Positions 22,774 through 34,839 are shown, counted from the first letter of the stretch. The stretch is 64,000 nt of DNA from Chenopodium formosanum (GCA_024500155.1 CM044867.1:27477632-27541631), one strand, 5' to 3'. The notes: generated from the letters alone by a model not told the origin. Program-made: numbers and translations.

Positions 22774-24511
22774 TGGACTTCAGCACCCCTTTATCAGCCA
22801 ATCTGTCCAGCAACCGCTCTAGGCTATAGCAGTCGTTGGTGTCATGGCCAATATCCTCATGGAAATGGCAGTACTTGTTTTTGTTCCGGTTTTTTGCCGG
22901 ACCCTTCATAGCTGCAGGCTTCTCAATAGTCACCCGGTCTTTTATCTCCATGAGGATGGAGTAGCAGTCCTTGTTAAACTCGTACTTGGGGACATACGGT
23001 TTAAACTCTTTCTTTTTATTTTTGGACGGCTGATCAGAGTCCTCCGCCGCCCAAACTTCTTTTATTTTCTTTCTCTCTTCAGCTTTTTGAGCCGGCTGAT
23101 CTTGCCGACTCCCTTTTTATTTGTCGGACTTCTTTGAGTCCGACTGCTTGCTGGTGGAGCGGAGTTCGGTCGCTTGTATATAAGCTTCCGCCTCCATCAG
23201 CGCCTCTTGAAGAGTGGCGATTTTCTTCCGGACGAGGTCAAACCTAAAAGTTGACCCGTCTTTTAGACCCTTGAAGAAGTCTGTATATGCAACATCGTCA
23301 GATAGTCCTTGGATCTGGATTCTCACCAGATTGAACCACCTGATATAAGAACGGAGCCCTTCCCTGTCTCCCTGTTGTACCGCGCCCAAGTCAAGACTTA
23401 TCTTTTTCGCGGGTATATTCATGGAGAAGTTAGAGGCAAACAAGAACGTAAGTGTCCTGAAATTGTTTATGCACCCAGGCGGCAGGTTGCCGAACCACTG
23501 TTGGGCAATGCCCTTTAGTGTAGCTGGGAAGCATCTACACCATGCAGCATCATCCAACCCCTGTAAATACATAAGGTTGGTGTAGGCCATCAGGTGGTCT
23601 TCAGGGTTGGTGGTGCCGTCATAGACTCCAACCAAGACATTCTTAACCTTGGCCGACTGTGCCGCCTCAGTTATTTCCTTGGAGAACGCAGAAGGTTGTT
23701 CACCAAGTTTTAGCAGACGGAGCTGCCAGTCCAGTGGTTAGACTTGATATGCCGCCTGACCCCCGAAGAGGGCAGGTTGCTGATATGATTGGGCGAACAG
23801 CCTGTATGGTTGCTGGGGCACATACAGGACCGAGCCTATCATCTGAGGACCTGTATGGACGGACGGGCTGCCTGACAGGTTCTCCTGTATAGATTGGGGA
23901 TACCTCATCGAGGTATTCCTGAAGCTGTCTGGCATAGTCGACGTTGAAACCGAGTCAGAAAGCTGCTTGTTTCTCTTTTGCTCAATGATAAGTCGAGCAT
24001 CAGAGTAAGTCTTCTTGCTGCCATCCGGCTCAGTATACCGGATGGGCTTCCTCTTTCCCTGGTCCGGGAAGCGGAACTTGGACTAATCGATAAAAGGCCT
24101 GCCCCCCTCCTTTATATTGGGATGTGGAGTGGGCTGCCTGTCTTTCACGGACTTAGCCTTCTCAGAGTGGGAGGGCCTCTTTGCCGACTGACCCTTGTTG
24201 GGTCCAGCCATTTTCTTGGAGATCAGGTCCTTCATCTTCCCCTTAAAGCTCGTCATGAATTTCATGAACTCTTCTCGGGTGATGTGAGCAGTCTGTCCTG
24301 CCGCCTGGGGCTGGCCGGTTGACTTACTCGGACCCGCCTGATCAACGCCCCGTTCCCTGTTATCCTTGGAACGGATGCGTCTGGTTTTAAGAGATCCATC
24401 TTTGGCCGTAAATACTTCGACCTCTGGATGGGAATCTGTATCATGGGCCGAGTGGACCTTTGCTTCTGGACGTTTGTCCTCAGGAGGAGTTACAGTCTCT
24501 TGAGAAACCAT
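22774..24511 (-). pseudogene. Tat-like Ty3/gypsy gag, decayed and truncated (unit 1)
   Basis: The start codon is at 24,509-24,511, 13 bp inside the primer site. Pieces follow in order. The N-terminal spacer runs to a stop at 24,083. A second piece covers 23,738-23,935. The core Retrotrans_gag domain (23,117-23,635) carries YDGTTNPEDHLMAY, CFPATLKGIAQQWF and LRSYIRWFN. A stop follows, then a zinc-knuckle-like KYCHFHEDIGHDTNDC at about 22,860-22,910. The pol part is missing; the sequence ends in the knuckle region at the fusion with TRG. At least three stops make it non-functional. Confidence 0.85.
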
Positions 24512-24524
24512 CTTAGAGGTACTC

Positions 24525-24544
24525 TCCCCACAGACGGTGCCAAA
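24525..24544 (-). other. Tat-like primer-binding site
   Basis: The minus strand reads TTGGCACCGTCTGTGGGGA directly against the LTR. This is a variant of the TTGGCGCCGTCTGTGGGGA site usual in Tat-lineage gypsy elements. Confidence 0.8.
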
Positions 24545-25034
24545 TGTTTTGGGGATTTTTATGTGTCCTGCGAGAAAGTTACGTCACCAAGATTGGGTCC
24601 TCGCTGGCTGTACCTGCAAACAAATGGAAGCTTCGGTTGTTCGGAGTTCTGCCTCCGACGATCAAGTTAGTATGTGTTCGGAGTAAAAAGCGAAAAGTAA
24701 AAGTAGATCTTCTCGAGTCCTGAGATCAGGTGTTTTCTCTGTTGTAAGAGAATTGATTGTGATGTAATAAATAAATGTGTCCCCAAAATAGGGTAAATCT
24801 CCCTATTTATAGGGTCATTGGTAAATGTGCCCTTACCTAGGTCATTCTGACCTAAATTTGGTGGGCTGCGCCGCTTTACGGCTTTCTTGGGAATTAGGCC
24901 CTGAAAGTCGTCATTCCCTGATGAGTATCTGTATGCCACGTGTCAAATCCAGGTGAGTCCATTTGGACTCCTTTTAGGATGACACATGTCACACTCTCAT
25001 TGGGCCACGTGGCGGGGTAAAAATCCCCAAATCA
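24545..25034 (-). repeat. Tat-like 5' LTR (490 bp, unit 1)
   Basis: The edges are TGTTTTGGGGATTTTTA and TAAAAATCCCCAAATCA, an inverted terminal pair. A minus-strand TATA box, CTATAAATAGGG, lies at 24,801-24,812. The partner 3' LTR is absent because the element is truncated at 22,774. Confidence 0.88.
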
Positions 25035-25761
25035 AAACTCAAGATTAATTTCAATTGAACTTCTTTCACTTTTTTTTTAGATTTAATAAAAATATATCAG
25101 GTGAAACTTATTTCAAATTATTTAATCTCAAAAAAGTCAAAGTGTCTACATTTACAATTGTCAATAATAAGAAATATTTACAATTGTCAAAAATAAGAAA
25201 CTTATTTTGTATGAACTTATCTAAACTTATGTGCCTCAAATAAGTCAAATGCTGTCTATATTCTTATTTGACAAAACTTGTCACTTCTAGCCTTCATCTT
25301 ATAAGTAGATGGCAATTGTGGAAGCAAAAACAACTTGTCAACTAGTAGCTTGTAATAAAGGTAGGCAGTCAAAGCACTAGATGTTTATGTTACTAGTATT
25401 TGGTGAAGAAAAGTTGTTGGACTTGTACTTTGTAAAATGCAATAAAACCTATGAATATATGATTAATTGATTAAACACTACTCTACAACTACACATACTA
25501 GCATAACGATTGCAAGAGGAGTGAACCAATTTCATACTTTGAAAGCTGCTCGAACATTCATTATTGCAAACATTTCCAAGTATGAGAAGAGACAGTTCCG
25601 CAAAATTTCAGAATCCAGACATAATATGGATCCTTAGATGATACAAGGTACCAATGTACCAGTATTTACGGAAATGTCGATATTTACAGGTGGCTGTGAG
25701 GTATGTTACAAGTGTGGTACTATATACAGTTCAAGTTAATACATGATGTGGCATGGAGGGG
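25035..25761. other. 3' flank of the seven-exon gene
   Basis: No gene. 25,100-25,270 contains recurring ACTTATTT and ACAATTGTCAA...AATAAGAAA motifs, with a short direct repeat at about 25,153-25,205. The 3' UTR of the minus-strand gene should lie in about 25,500-25,761. Confidence 0.5.
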
Positions 25762-28700
25762 CTAAAACTCGATGCCACTGTTCAGTTGTACAGAGAACGC
25801 AGGTCTGCCAACATTTGAGAGAGGAGTCTCAGCTTTCAGGACAATCCCAGTGCTTCCAACATTCCCGTTCCACTTAGACCTACCAAGCTGAAATTTTGCA
25901 GCAGAAAAAAGTGTAAATATATGAGCAAAAATAGACGATTTTACAAGACTGCATTAGAGAGAGAGTAATGTGTCCAGCCACAAGTCATCTTAATCTGAAT
26001 TTACATTTGTAAATAAATTTAAAATGTAAACTTCCACATTCCATGCAAAACTTCACCTATAGCTAGATCTTGGGAAAACCCATAACTTACAATATGAAAT
26101 AATGAATGTATAATTGGTAGTATAATTGTAATAAAAACAATTTCATACAAATATAATCAGAGAAGGTTTAATGTTCAAATATTCACACATACTAACAGTG
26201 TATTATTTTCACCTTTTAAAAAAGTTTCAAATAAATTAGTTCATATAAGTTCCGAAAATTTAAAATCAATTCAGAAAACAGCAAAACAAGTTAAATTCAA
26301 CATGGCTATCGCTGATAGCGAGTTAGTTCATCATAGTTATTCATAGGGACTACCTCTCCTAAAGCTTGTGATGAAGGTCTAACATTTCACATGTTGACGT
26401 AGATTCAGAATTTCAGATCTAGGGTTTTCAATGTAAACACCCCAGGACTGAAATAACTGAACCATATACATGTAAAAGGCAATCTCTCCCTATCTTGCCA
26501 TTTATGCCCATGAAAGGTCAGAAAGGGATTTATGCCATTTATGCGCAGAATGAAAGGTCAGAAAGGGATTTATGCCCATGCCCATACTCATGCCATGTCA
26601 TGTCATGTCATGTCATCAAGGGTACATGACGATAGATGCCTTGTTCAGTAGCATATGAGCCTAATAGCTGAAGATGAAATTAGGGAAAAACTAAATGAAG
26701 CAATGATAGCCACATACTTCATGAAATATGAAAAGATCATCTTAGGACAGTTGCAGAACCTAGTACAAAATTACACTTATACCTATCAATCTCATATAGT
26801 CATTTAACCAGTTTATGCATTCACAAAAATATACTAGAAAATCCATGTGCACTCGGTACCATCACCAAAACTACAAGGATACAGATATTTAAAGGGTCTC
26901 AAGCTGAATTTCAAAATGCGACCAAGGAAAAAGAGCATTAAAATGAAAGCTATGCAGCAAAAGGCAAGAATTAAATAGATAAAGCAACAAAGGTCATTGT
27001 GCAACTTACAGATACAGATGCAAACGCAGACGAATATGTTGAGTACGAACACCCATAAATGAGATTCAACTTATCCTTGACTGAATGAACAAGTTCTGCC
27101 CGTACACCAGGATCACTTCCACCAAATGTAGGACATAGACTAACAAATAAAAATAAGAGGTATTTTAGTAGATATAATGAGAAATCCCATGATTTGAACC
27201 CTAAAGCTGTAGAAGTGAAAAAATACAACAGTGCCAATCTTCATGTCTAAAATCTGATATGACGCTATCCAGTAGCCATTGTGATAAGGAAACTGCCACA
27301 GCAACAGGATACAACTAATAACCTCTTCAATTTTCAAATATCTAAAGTTTAAAAGAAACTCTTAATCAGGAAATCCTCATGTCTAAAATTAATACCAGTA
27401 AACTACTCTTACATCTTAAATTCTTAATAGAATTATAAATAATACAAACTTTCATAATCAGAAACTACTTCCCTTTGCATGTTTGAGCTATCCAAGGCAC
27501 TTGTTTACCACTCCTATTAGGTTTAAGCCCATAAACAAAAAATTAATCCACTATCAGATTATCGGAAAAGTGAAGCATTCTATCTTGTTTTAAATCCACC
27601 CTAAGCAGCACTACATCGACAAACCAAGCCTCGGTACATGAAGCTATAATCCTAGGATAGAGGTAGTACAGCATGAAAACCATAATCAGATTTCACTGGA
27701 ATCCAGACAGGATCTGAAAATAATGAAAACACGAGGGAAAGTGTAAGGATACAAGGAAGTTCATACTTACTTAAATTGAATGGTTGGCCTCACCAAGAGA
27801 CCGGAACGCTTCCAAGCCAAGTCTTGTGCAAAACCAAGTGTAAATGATCTATCAGGCAACTGTATCATTGGAGTAATTTGTGTTCCCCATTTATTCTGCA
27901 AACACCAATAAAATAAATTAGAAACCAGCTGAAGAGAACAGGATATTTAAAAAATAAATGGGGAAAAAGCAAAATAATGTTGAACAAGCCTCTAACCAAC
28001 CTTGCAAGAGAAACTGAACCTCATTTCACCAGGGTCAATACCCTGAGCTTGAAGCAAACCCCCACAAATAGGAAGAAATGCACTAGTGGTTAGTCCCTCC
28101 CCTGCTACATAAGTAAGCTGCCCGTTTGGAAACTGTAGATCCATGAATGACTGCAAGGCAAAGCACATAAAGGAAAATTTTAGAGACTATTTAAAACAAA
28201 CAGCATTACATAACACATTAACCATCCTTCATGTACAGAATTCATCCAATAGCAGGGACTGTAACAAAAGGAATCCTAATAACAAAATTTTCCGAGAAGA
28301 CAAGATAAGCTTCATTACAACAAATGAATTAAGTAATAAACCATAGAATAAGATATCTTGATGGCACTCCAGTAATAAACCATATATCTAAGTCATCTTA
28401 CAAGTACAAAATTAAGCACGGATTGTTATCACCAAATACCTTTAACCATATAGAGTATACAGTATACTGTTGGTTCATACACAATGTTTTGTGCAAACTA
28501 AAAAAATTATAGAGAAAAACCATTTCGCTCAACTTTAGGCATTGGTTCATAGTTTCCAGGTCCAATCTCATGATATTAATAAAATGAGGAGAAATATATT
28601 AATTTTATAAAATAAATAACCAGCAATTTTAACTACTGTTAATCAGCAAAAGGTCATGAAGAGATGATGCAAACTTGTTGTTATATTCAGAGACAAGTGA

Positions 28701-31700
28701 TTTGTTCAGTACAAAAAATCTACTACCACTTCAATTTTTTCACCTAAGTTCTTTGAATGTGATCATTGCTCAATTTAAAAAAGCATCTCTAACTAAAATG
28801 ACAACTAGTGGTGTTATGTACGCATTCTGTTGCACCATATCACTAAACTAACTAGAATACATTACTGCTTATAATAATATCTTCAAGTATCATTGGTTTT
28901 ACTTTTCATGCTAATTGAGCTGCAATTTTCAAAACACTTGAATACAAAAATGAATAACAAAGTAACACGGAGCCTGTGAATCCTGTTAAGCTAGCAAGGG
29001 CAATCACTAAAAACAATCGCAGTACAAAAACTACTGCATTCCATTATTTTTCATACAATACTCAGTCCTCTCTTCCTTACTCTTGACATAAAAAGAAACC
29101 TCTTCTTTAACCATGTGCTGCCTTACAGGAGAAATAACAGATGCTTCAAAGTAAAATAACAACTTAACAAGGTAGATTAACTACAGCTTGAAGGAATTAA
29201 AACCCTTCAAAATAAAACAAATGTAACATCTCAATATCTCATATGAAATGCCTTCGAATTTATGCCAGAAGAGTTGAACTTACACAAGCCAAAGGATTGA
29301 GACAGATCATTGACATCAAAAGCCACCTTCTGTGCTTAGTCCATACTGCTGGACATAGGGAGTGCAAACCATTCTAAAAACAAATGCAACAAATAGGCAA
29401 TTAAAATCCATCTGGAAAACTAAAAGAAACTTGTTACAGAGAAAACCTATAATCATACATATCTAGGTAAATTGGTGGTTGAAGGGTCAATTAAACACCT
29501 TTTCTTTCTAATACAAGTTTTAGGCTGCATATGTATGAACACCCCCCCCCCCCCCACCCCTCTTTTTTCAAGCAGAAGGCAACTTGCACCTGTAGTCTAT
29601 TAATAGTGTAAGAAATCCATAGTTGATTAGAATTAATAAAGTTGAACCATGATTTCAAAAGCTCAAAAAGACCTCAAGTCAAGGCTTTAAAAGTGGGTTA
29701 GAGAGAGATGCATCAAAAGTTTTGCAAGAATGCTTATAAATCATTTAAGAATATATTTCATCCACTTTTAATTAATTAAACATTCTGAATCAAAGTAGGA
29801 AATAGAGATGAACTGAAGAAATGGATCAAAATCAGGTTAAATAGCTTGTTTTGGAGCACTGAGGCACATTGCCAAACCTCATGAAGCAGAGAGATTAGGA
29901 TCACCATGCGACATACAAGATTGCTTTTTGAAGTGAGCAAAGAAAACCCAATTGTGATTTATAGATTATTATGACAGGGTAGTTTCATAGAAATAATGTA
30001 TTCATATTCACCTTATCAACTATGTTTTATAAGTAAGACACAGACAAAGATCAGAACGCACCTTCCTATCATAACCATACCAAAGCAAGTGTTGCTTTGA
30101 TAGATGAACTGGCAAAAGAAGTGTTGTATCACGAATAAAGAGAAGAGGTCCAAGCTGGACTAGAAACAAAGACGAATTCTGAGTTCCTGACGTAGAGCTA
30201 CCACTTGATGCCTCAAGTCTCCATAGATCACCACGTGCAACAACAGAGCTTTGAACATCGCGGGTTCTACTGTCATAAGCAGATGTCACATTTACAGTCC
30301 CCTGTGTACACAAATAATAAGATGTTTCAGAGACAAGGTCAAGAACCAAGACAGAGCAATATATCTACCTTCTACGTATCATGTGTGCTTATACGAAATC
30401 ATTGTAGCACAACTTATTTGTAAGTGTGTCAAAACTTATATAAATTGTGGCAAAACTTATATTTATTGCAGCAAAACTTATTTTGACTGAATTTATTTTC
30501 TTTAAACTTATTTGGTCTGAAATTATCAAACTTATCTTAACTAAATAAAAACATTCTTTCTAAATAAATAATAACATTTTCAACAGAATGGGGCCTAAAA
30601 CAACAAACTGGATATCTTCCTAAAGATGGTCCAGGTCCAAAACATTCACAGAAACCCAAGCTATAGGCAATGGTAAATCGACAAATTTTTATGTTGAAAG
30701 GATTGGTAGGATAATACCTGTTGTTCTTTATTTTAAATGTCGGCAAACAATTGATAAGTGTAAGAATTTGACTAATAGAAAAAGGTAAAATTATCAAGGA
30801 AAAGCAAAAACAAACTCATCACTATACCAATATAAGATATGAAAAAGCAATATAACAGCCGCATAGCCTACTACATCAAAATGCCACATGAGAAAAAAAA
30901 ATAGTGATTTATATCACTCTGAAGTCAGAAATCTGATTCTCTACCATCTAAACCTTAAACCAATCACTTTAGAACAAAGAATTATATCAGAATGCTTGGG
31001 CAAGCAAAGCAAACATTTCGCAAAGCTGCTACACTGAGCCTATACAGGTCACCTCAAGAGCTACCTTTAGTACTGTACCCTACCCCCGAACCAGCAGAGC
31101 AATATCATCATAAATTTGACATTAAAAACAATTTAACTACAAGTAGTACAAGTATTATATCAATGAAAAAATTAAGCTAAAATGAACTTCGTTCCACACC
31201 ATCAAATTAAAACTATAGGTAAACAAAAACAATACTATATCATAGACAGTGTAGTATACCTGAGATTTACCGAAAAGACCGGCAATTTTAAGGTTAAACC
31301 CCGAAAGCTCTTCATCAGCAACTCCATCAACACCGGCTTCGGATTTCTCAGAAAACCTTAAATCCCCCCATTGCTCTGCCAATGAACCCAATTCCTCCCT
31401 AACCAATATACTCATATCACTCCTCTCCCCACCATTAACAGCATGATGAAGCTTCACCATACCCTTATCACTATCATTATGAATAAATGGCACGGGAATC
31501 GATCAAAAAAACTGCTGAACCAACCCATTAACACAAGCCCCAAAATCAGCCCCAGCTTGCCCTATCCTATTCCCAATATCAAAAATCCCAGTAATCCCAG
31601 AATTATCAATTGCAAGCCCAAAATCCCTGGGCACAAAATTCTGGGTAGGAAACTCGAATTCGACATCGAAGAGCTTAGTACTGGGAGGATTAGGCCACGC

Positions 31701-31823
31701 AAATGAAGGCGGCGCAATATGCGATTGAATCAACCCAGTAAAACCTTGTGCTAGCTTATCAGCCAAGTCTTGGCCGTGTCGCTGCACCTCTTCCCAAGCT
31801 TCAAACGACCTCTCCACCGACAT
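25762..31823 (-). CDS. Seven-exon conserved plant gene, possible beta-barrel protein; premature TGA in exon 1 (unit 1)
   Basis: Exons in minus-strand order are 31,823-31,260; 30,301-30,062; 29,373-29,284; 28,150-28,001; 27,895-27,771; 27,139-27,010; 25,887-25,762. All have GT-AG borders and compatible phases (the fifth intron splits a codon after two bases). They give about 474 codons. The N-terminus (MSVERSFEAWEEVQRHGQDL) is amphipathic, and exon 1 has a Pro/Phe-rich stretch then GIFDIGNRIGQAGADFG. Later exons alternate short polar/hydrophobic strands, and the protein ends SVQLNSGIEF. A terminal Phe after alternating residues recalls outer-membrane beta-barrels, perhaps plastid or mitochondrial outer membrane; this is inference. 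I do not recognise a gene name. Codon 107 (31,503-31,505) is TGA where CGA is likely, while everything downstream is intact. This copy may be null, or may restart at ATG codon 116. Confidence 0.8.
26511..26620. repeat. Intronic direct repeat and TGTCA microsatellite
   Basis: Within intron 6, GAAAGGTCAGAAAGGGATTT occurs twice about 41 bp apart, at about 26,513 and 26,553. A short (TGTCA)n run follows at about 26,593-26,616. It is of structural interest only. Confidence 0.7.
30405..30560. repeat. Imperfect AAACTTATTT-type tandem tract in intron 1
   Basis: Six or so variants of CAAAACTTATTT / AAACTTATTTGGTCTG recur with spacing of about 20-25 bp. A related tract lies at 25,100-25,270 downstream of the same gene. 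This may be a dispersed family repeat. Confidence 0.5.
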
Positions 31824-32696
31824 TCGCCGCCGAATTCAATCCTCTTCTTCCTCTCTCCACCCCAGAAAAATTAATCACAACCAACAAAATATTACGAATT
31901 GAACATTCAAAACGATGAAGAATCGAAATGAAATTCGATAATCTGAGGTGAAATGGGGAAGTTAGGGTTTATATTGGGGGGAGTTTGGGGGAAGAAGAAG
32001 GAGAAGATAAGAGTGAGAAAGGAGTGATGGGCGGAGGGCGAAAAAAGTCGGCGAGAGAGAAGGGGAGGAGAGCGCGGTTAAAGCGGTGTTGACACGTTTT
32101 TAGGAAGAAATTATTTTTTGTGGATTGAGAAACTAATTTTGGAAAATATAAATAAATAAAAATAAAAAATAAAAAATAAAATTTATTTGTGTTTGTGTTT
32201 AAGGTTAGGGAACATGATTGGAGTTTTGCATTTTTTTTTTTTTTTTTTTGAGAAGGAAATTAACGGATAATGATGGGATGTTAAAAAAAATGTGGGATTG
32301 ATTTAAATTTAGATAGGTTGTGAACTTGTGAGGTGTTTGTAGGCGAATTGATTTGTTTTTGAACAATTAAAGTATTTTTAAGATTAAGTTAAATTGGATA
32401 ATGGATAAGCACGGGACTAATGTGTTGTACTAGTATTTAAATTTAGATATGTTATGAGGTGTTTTTAGGCGAATTGATGTGTTTTTGTACTGTTTTTTGT
32501 ATTTTTAGGACCAAGTTAAATTGGATAATGGATAAGTACGGGATTCGTGTGTTGTAATTGGACTATTTGTTTTAAAAATGTGGTTTTTTTTTTGATAATT
32601 TTACAAGGAGTTTTTTAAACCTATAAATTCAAATTTAGTGGAAAATTTGAACTAAAAAAAAGTAATGTCATCAAATATATATACTTTTAAAAGAAA
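31824..32696 (-). promoter_or_regulatory. 5' leader and promoter region of the seven-exon gene
   Basis: Minus-strand leader sequence rich in CTTCTTC/CTCTC lies at 31,830-32,070, immediately upstream of the ATG. Beyond it the DNA is AT-rich with a 21-T run at about 32,230 and two diverged direct copies of a block of about 120 bp (about 32,300-32,420 and 32,440-32,560; AAGTTAAATTGGATAATGGATAAG is shared in both). No TATA box can be assigned with confidence. Confidence 0.4.
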
Positions 32697-32757
32697 CTAG
32701 TTGTTGGTGTGCGCGCCACGCGCGCGCACCCCCTTCCTCCCCCCCCCCCCCCCCCCC
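32697..32757 (-). mobile_element. Helitron-type 3' terminus
   Basis: On the minus strand, a perfect 8-bp stem (GTGCGCGC / GCGCGCAC, loop GCGTG) is followed by ACCAACAA and CTAG at 32,697-32,700, then T. A GC-rich hairpin about 10 bp before CTRR with a 3' T is the Helitron 3' signature. A 19-C run (32,739-32,757) precedes the hairpin. The element body would extend to the right; I cannot locate its 5' TC end. Confidence 0.6.
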
Positions 32758-33814
32758 AATTTTGCAAAAGGTAATTAGTGAAAAACATTTTTAATGTATT
32801 GTTTATGAATTTTTTAATAAGCCGATTAGCATATATCCAATTATAAATTAAACAATCAACCAATGAGTAATGTTACTCAACCATCAGCCGCAAATATTTT
32901 CCGATTTGTAGGAATTCAAGCTTTTCTTAAAAATGAAGCTCCAAGGAGTTAATTGTGGCAAAAAATTATCATTTTAATTTGAATTCCCAATTAACTATAT
33001 TAGCATAATAATTTTTTTTTTTTGACGAAAGAATGAAATTACTCATAGCTTCATACATGCAAATCACATTTGAAAAACATGGTCAGTACATTAGCTTGTA
33101 TGCATTTGATTTACATTTTGCATAGACATTGAGAATGAAACTATTTTACAAAGAGAAGTTGCACAGGCTGCCCATATATACAACATATTCAATGTAAATG
33201 CAATGCCTAAGACAGTTGGACATCAAGACCAATTCATGTGATGGCAAATTGTAATGCAAAAAATAAATTAGGGCATCAATTAATGATATAGAAAATAGAC
33301 TTATTTTCATAGTTTCCATGCTTAACTATGCCTAATTGAAGTATCCATTGACAGTTATATCTACCAAAATCTCCACTAATAGCCAAGAAACCTGTTGCCT
33401 ACTCTTCTGATAAAACGGCTCGTGTCGTTATCAACTTATCATCAACCTTTGAAAAATTGAGAGAAGTTATTCTCCACCATCGAAGAGACATAATGCAAGA
33501 TGAAGTACCATTCTAGAGAAAAATAACTCTACATTACATCCTCTTTCCTTGACGATGCAAGATAAAGTAGCCAAAGCAAATGCTATGTTTACAAAAGGGC
33601 ATTTCTCCCCCAAAAAATCAAACATTCGTCGGCCAGAACTGATATATTACATGGGAACTTTGAATCACTTTACGCACTGTATACAAATTAAGACAAAATG
33701 GAAGGATGCATTAATATTTCTAATCTCAGTTACCATTAGCACCTTTGATTTTAAACCAACAAAGGACTTCTTGAAGTGAATATAGAAGCAAGAAGATTAA
33801 AGGCAAAATATTCA
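32758..33814. other. Region without recognisable genes (possible Helitron body)
   Basis: AT-rich DNA with scattered short ORFs such as 33,549-33,779. None has a recognisable domain, and I see nothing else to support. Confidence 0.4.
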
Positions 33815-33994
33815 TTACTGCAATGAAAACTTAGTAATCGTTATACAATCATAATTCATGTAATCAGGGTTGTCACAAAGGCCAAGTTTTGAAAGAACAA
33901 AGCAATAGGACTCCAAGTCAGTTCTCCTCAGATATTTCAACAGCTTCATCCTTTTGATGCACCTTTGCTTGCAATCCTCGACGAGAGTGCTTAT
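33815..33994 (-). pseudogene. Organellar ribosomal protein S15 (uS15) last-exon fragment, frameshifted
   Basis: Reading on minus after an acceptor-like CTCTAAG, the frame gives DKHSRRGLQAKVHQ. After one extra A in an A-run (33,952-33,955) it continues in the next frame as KLLKYLRRTDLESYC and FVLSKLGLCDNPDY. Together these match the C-terminal half of uS15 as found in nucleus-encoded plant organellar copies (KHSRRGL, LLxYLRRTDW, SKLGLRDNPDY). Trp is replaced by Leu and Arg by Cys at usual positions. The upstream exons are not seen. It lies on the same strand as the Helitron 3' end 1.1 kb away, so capture is possible. Confidence 0.65.
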
Positions 33995-34839
33995 CTTAGA
34001 GCAAAATAATAACGTAATTGTTAGCTACCAAACAATTCACATAAAGTGAAAAACATTATGTCATTTCTTTACAGTCACTGCCCTAGACATAAAATTTTCA
34101 TACACGAAAGCCAAAGAATCAGACATAATGCTAAGGTATAGACCACACTCGCACACCAAACTGCTACCCTAGACATAAATTTTCATACAAGAATTGAAGT
34201 TTGTGTACACTAAACAAACAGCATAAGAACTTTGTGGAAAATTACTGGATGAATTAGTGGCACAAGTTTTGGCTTCCATCCAAAAGGCAATAATGTCGGG
34301 CAACATTCCTTCTTGTTGCCACATAAAACCCAAATCCTAACTTTTTTTTGCCACATAAGACCATACTATTCCTTCAGCAACTCGCCATTCACCCAAATTA
34401 AATACATAAGTAAAAGACACCGAATCTAAAATTGTATGTTTATTTGATTGATCGATAGATTAATTCATACAAAAGAGAGAAATTTAGATCTCTCCTCTGT
34501 GATATCAATAGCACAATCTTCTACTTTCAGATACGAAACAAAGTTAAATGAAATTCTAATTTCTATTACACTCCAGTTTGGCAATAATACCTTTTACCAT
34601 CAACCCCAACAAAAGAAACAATAGAAATCCCAGAACTATCTTTATGCAAAGTACTCACCTAGCAAACCGATTTCATGAAACAAAAGGGCCCAAAAACGTC
34701 CGTCACATAATGCTTTTACTTAAACATCCATCAAAGGTAATAAAGTAGGAGTGACTAAGCATGATCAAGCATCAACTATGTAACAACAACTATCCCACTA
34801 GTTTTAGAAACACATCTAAAATAAAGATCCTTTAAAAGA
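33995..34839. other. Region without recognisable genes
   Basis: AT-rich sequence with CATAAAATTTTCATAC-type direct duplications at about 34,087 and 34,175. I see no exon upstream of the S15 fragment and no transposon end. Confidence 0.4.

Noticed and set aside
22599..24670. Plus-strand frames opposite the Tat-like gag (for example 23,659, 23,978, 24,428)
   Set aside because: Antisense shadows of the decayed gag and LTR.
29542..29555. C homopolymer as a regulatory G-quadruplex site
   Set aside because: A plain mononucleotide run inside an intron, with no further support.
31155..31493. Separate 112-codon gene downstream of the TGA
   Set aside because: It is in the same frame as 31,506-31,823, runs through an intron donor at 31,259 and is simply the rest of exon 1.
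33815..33994. Functional S15 gene
   Set aside because: A one-base frameshift, two unusual substitutions and no upstream exons.
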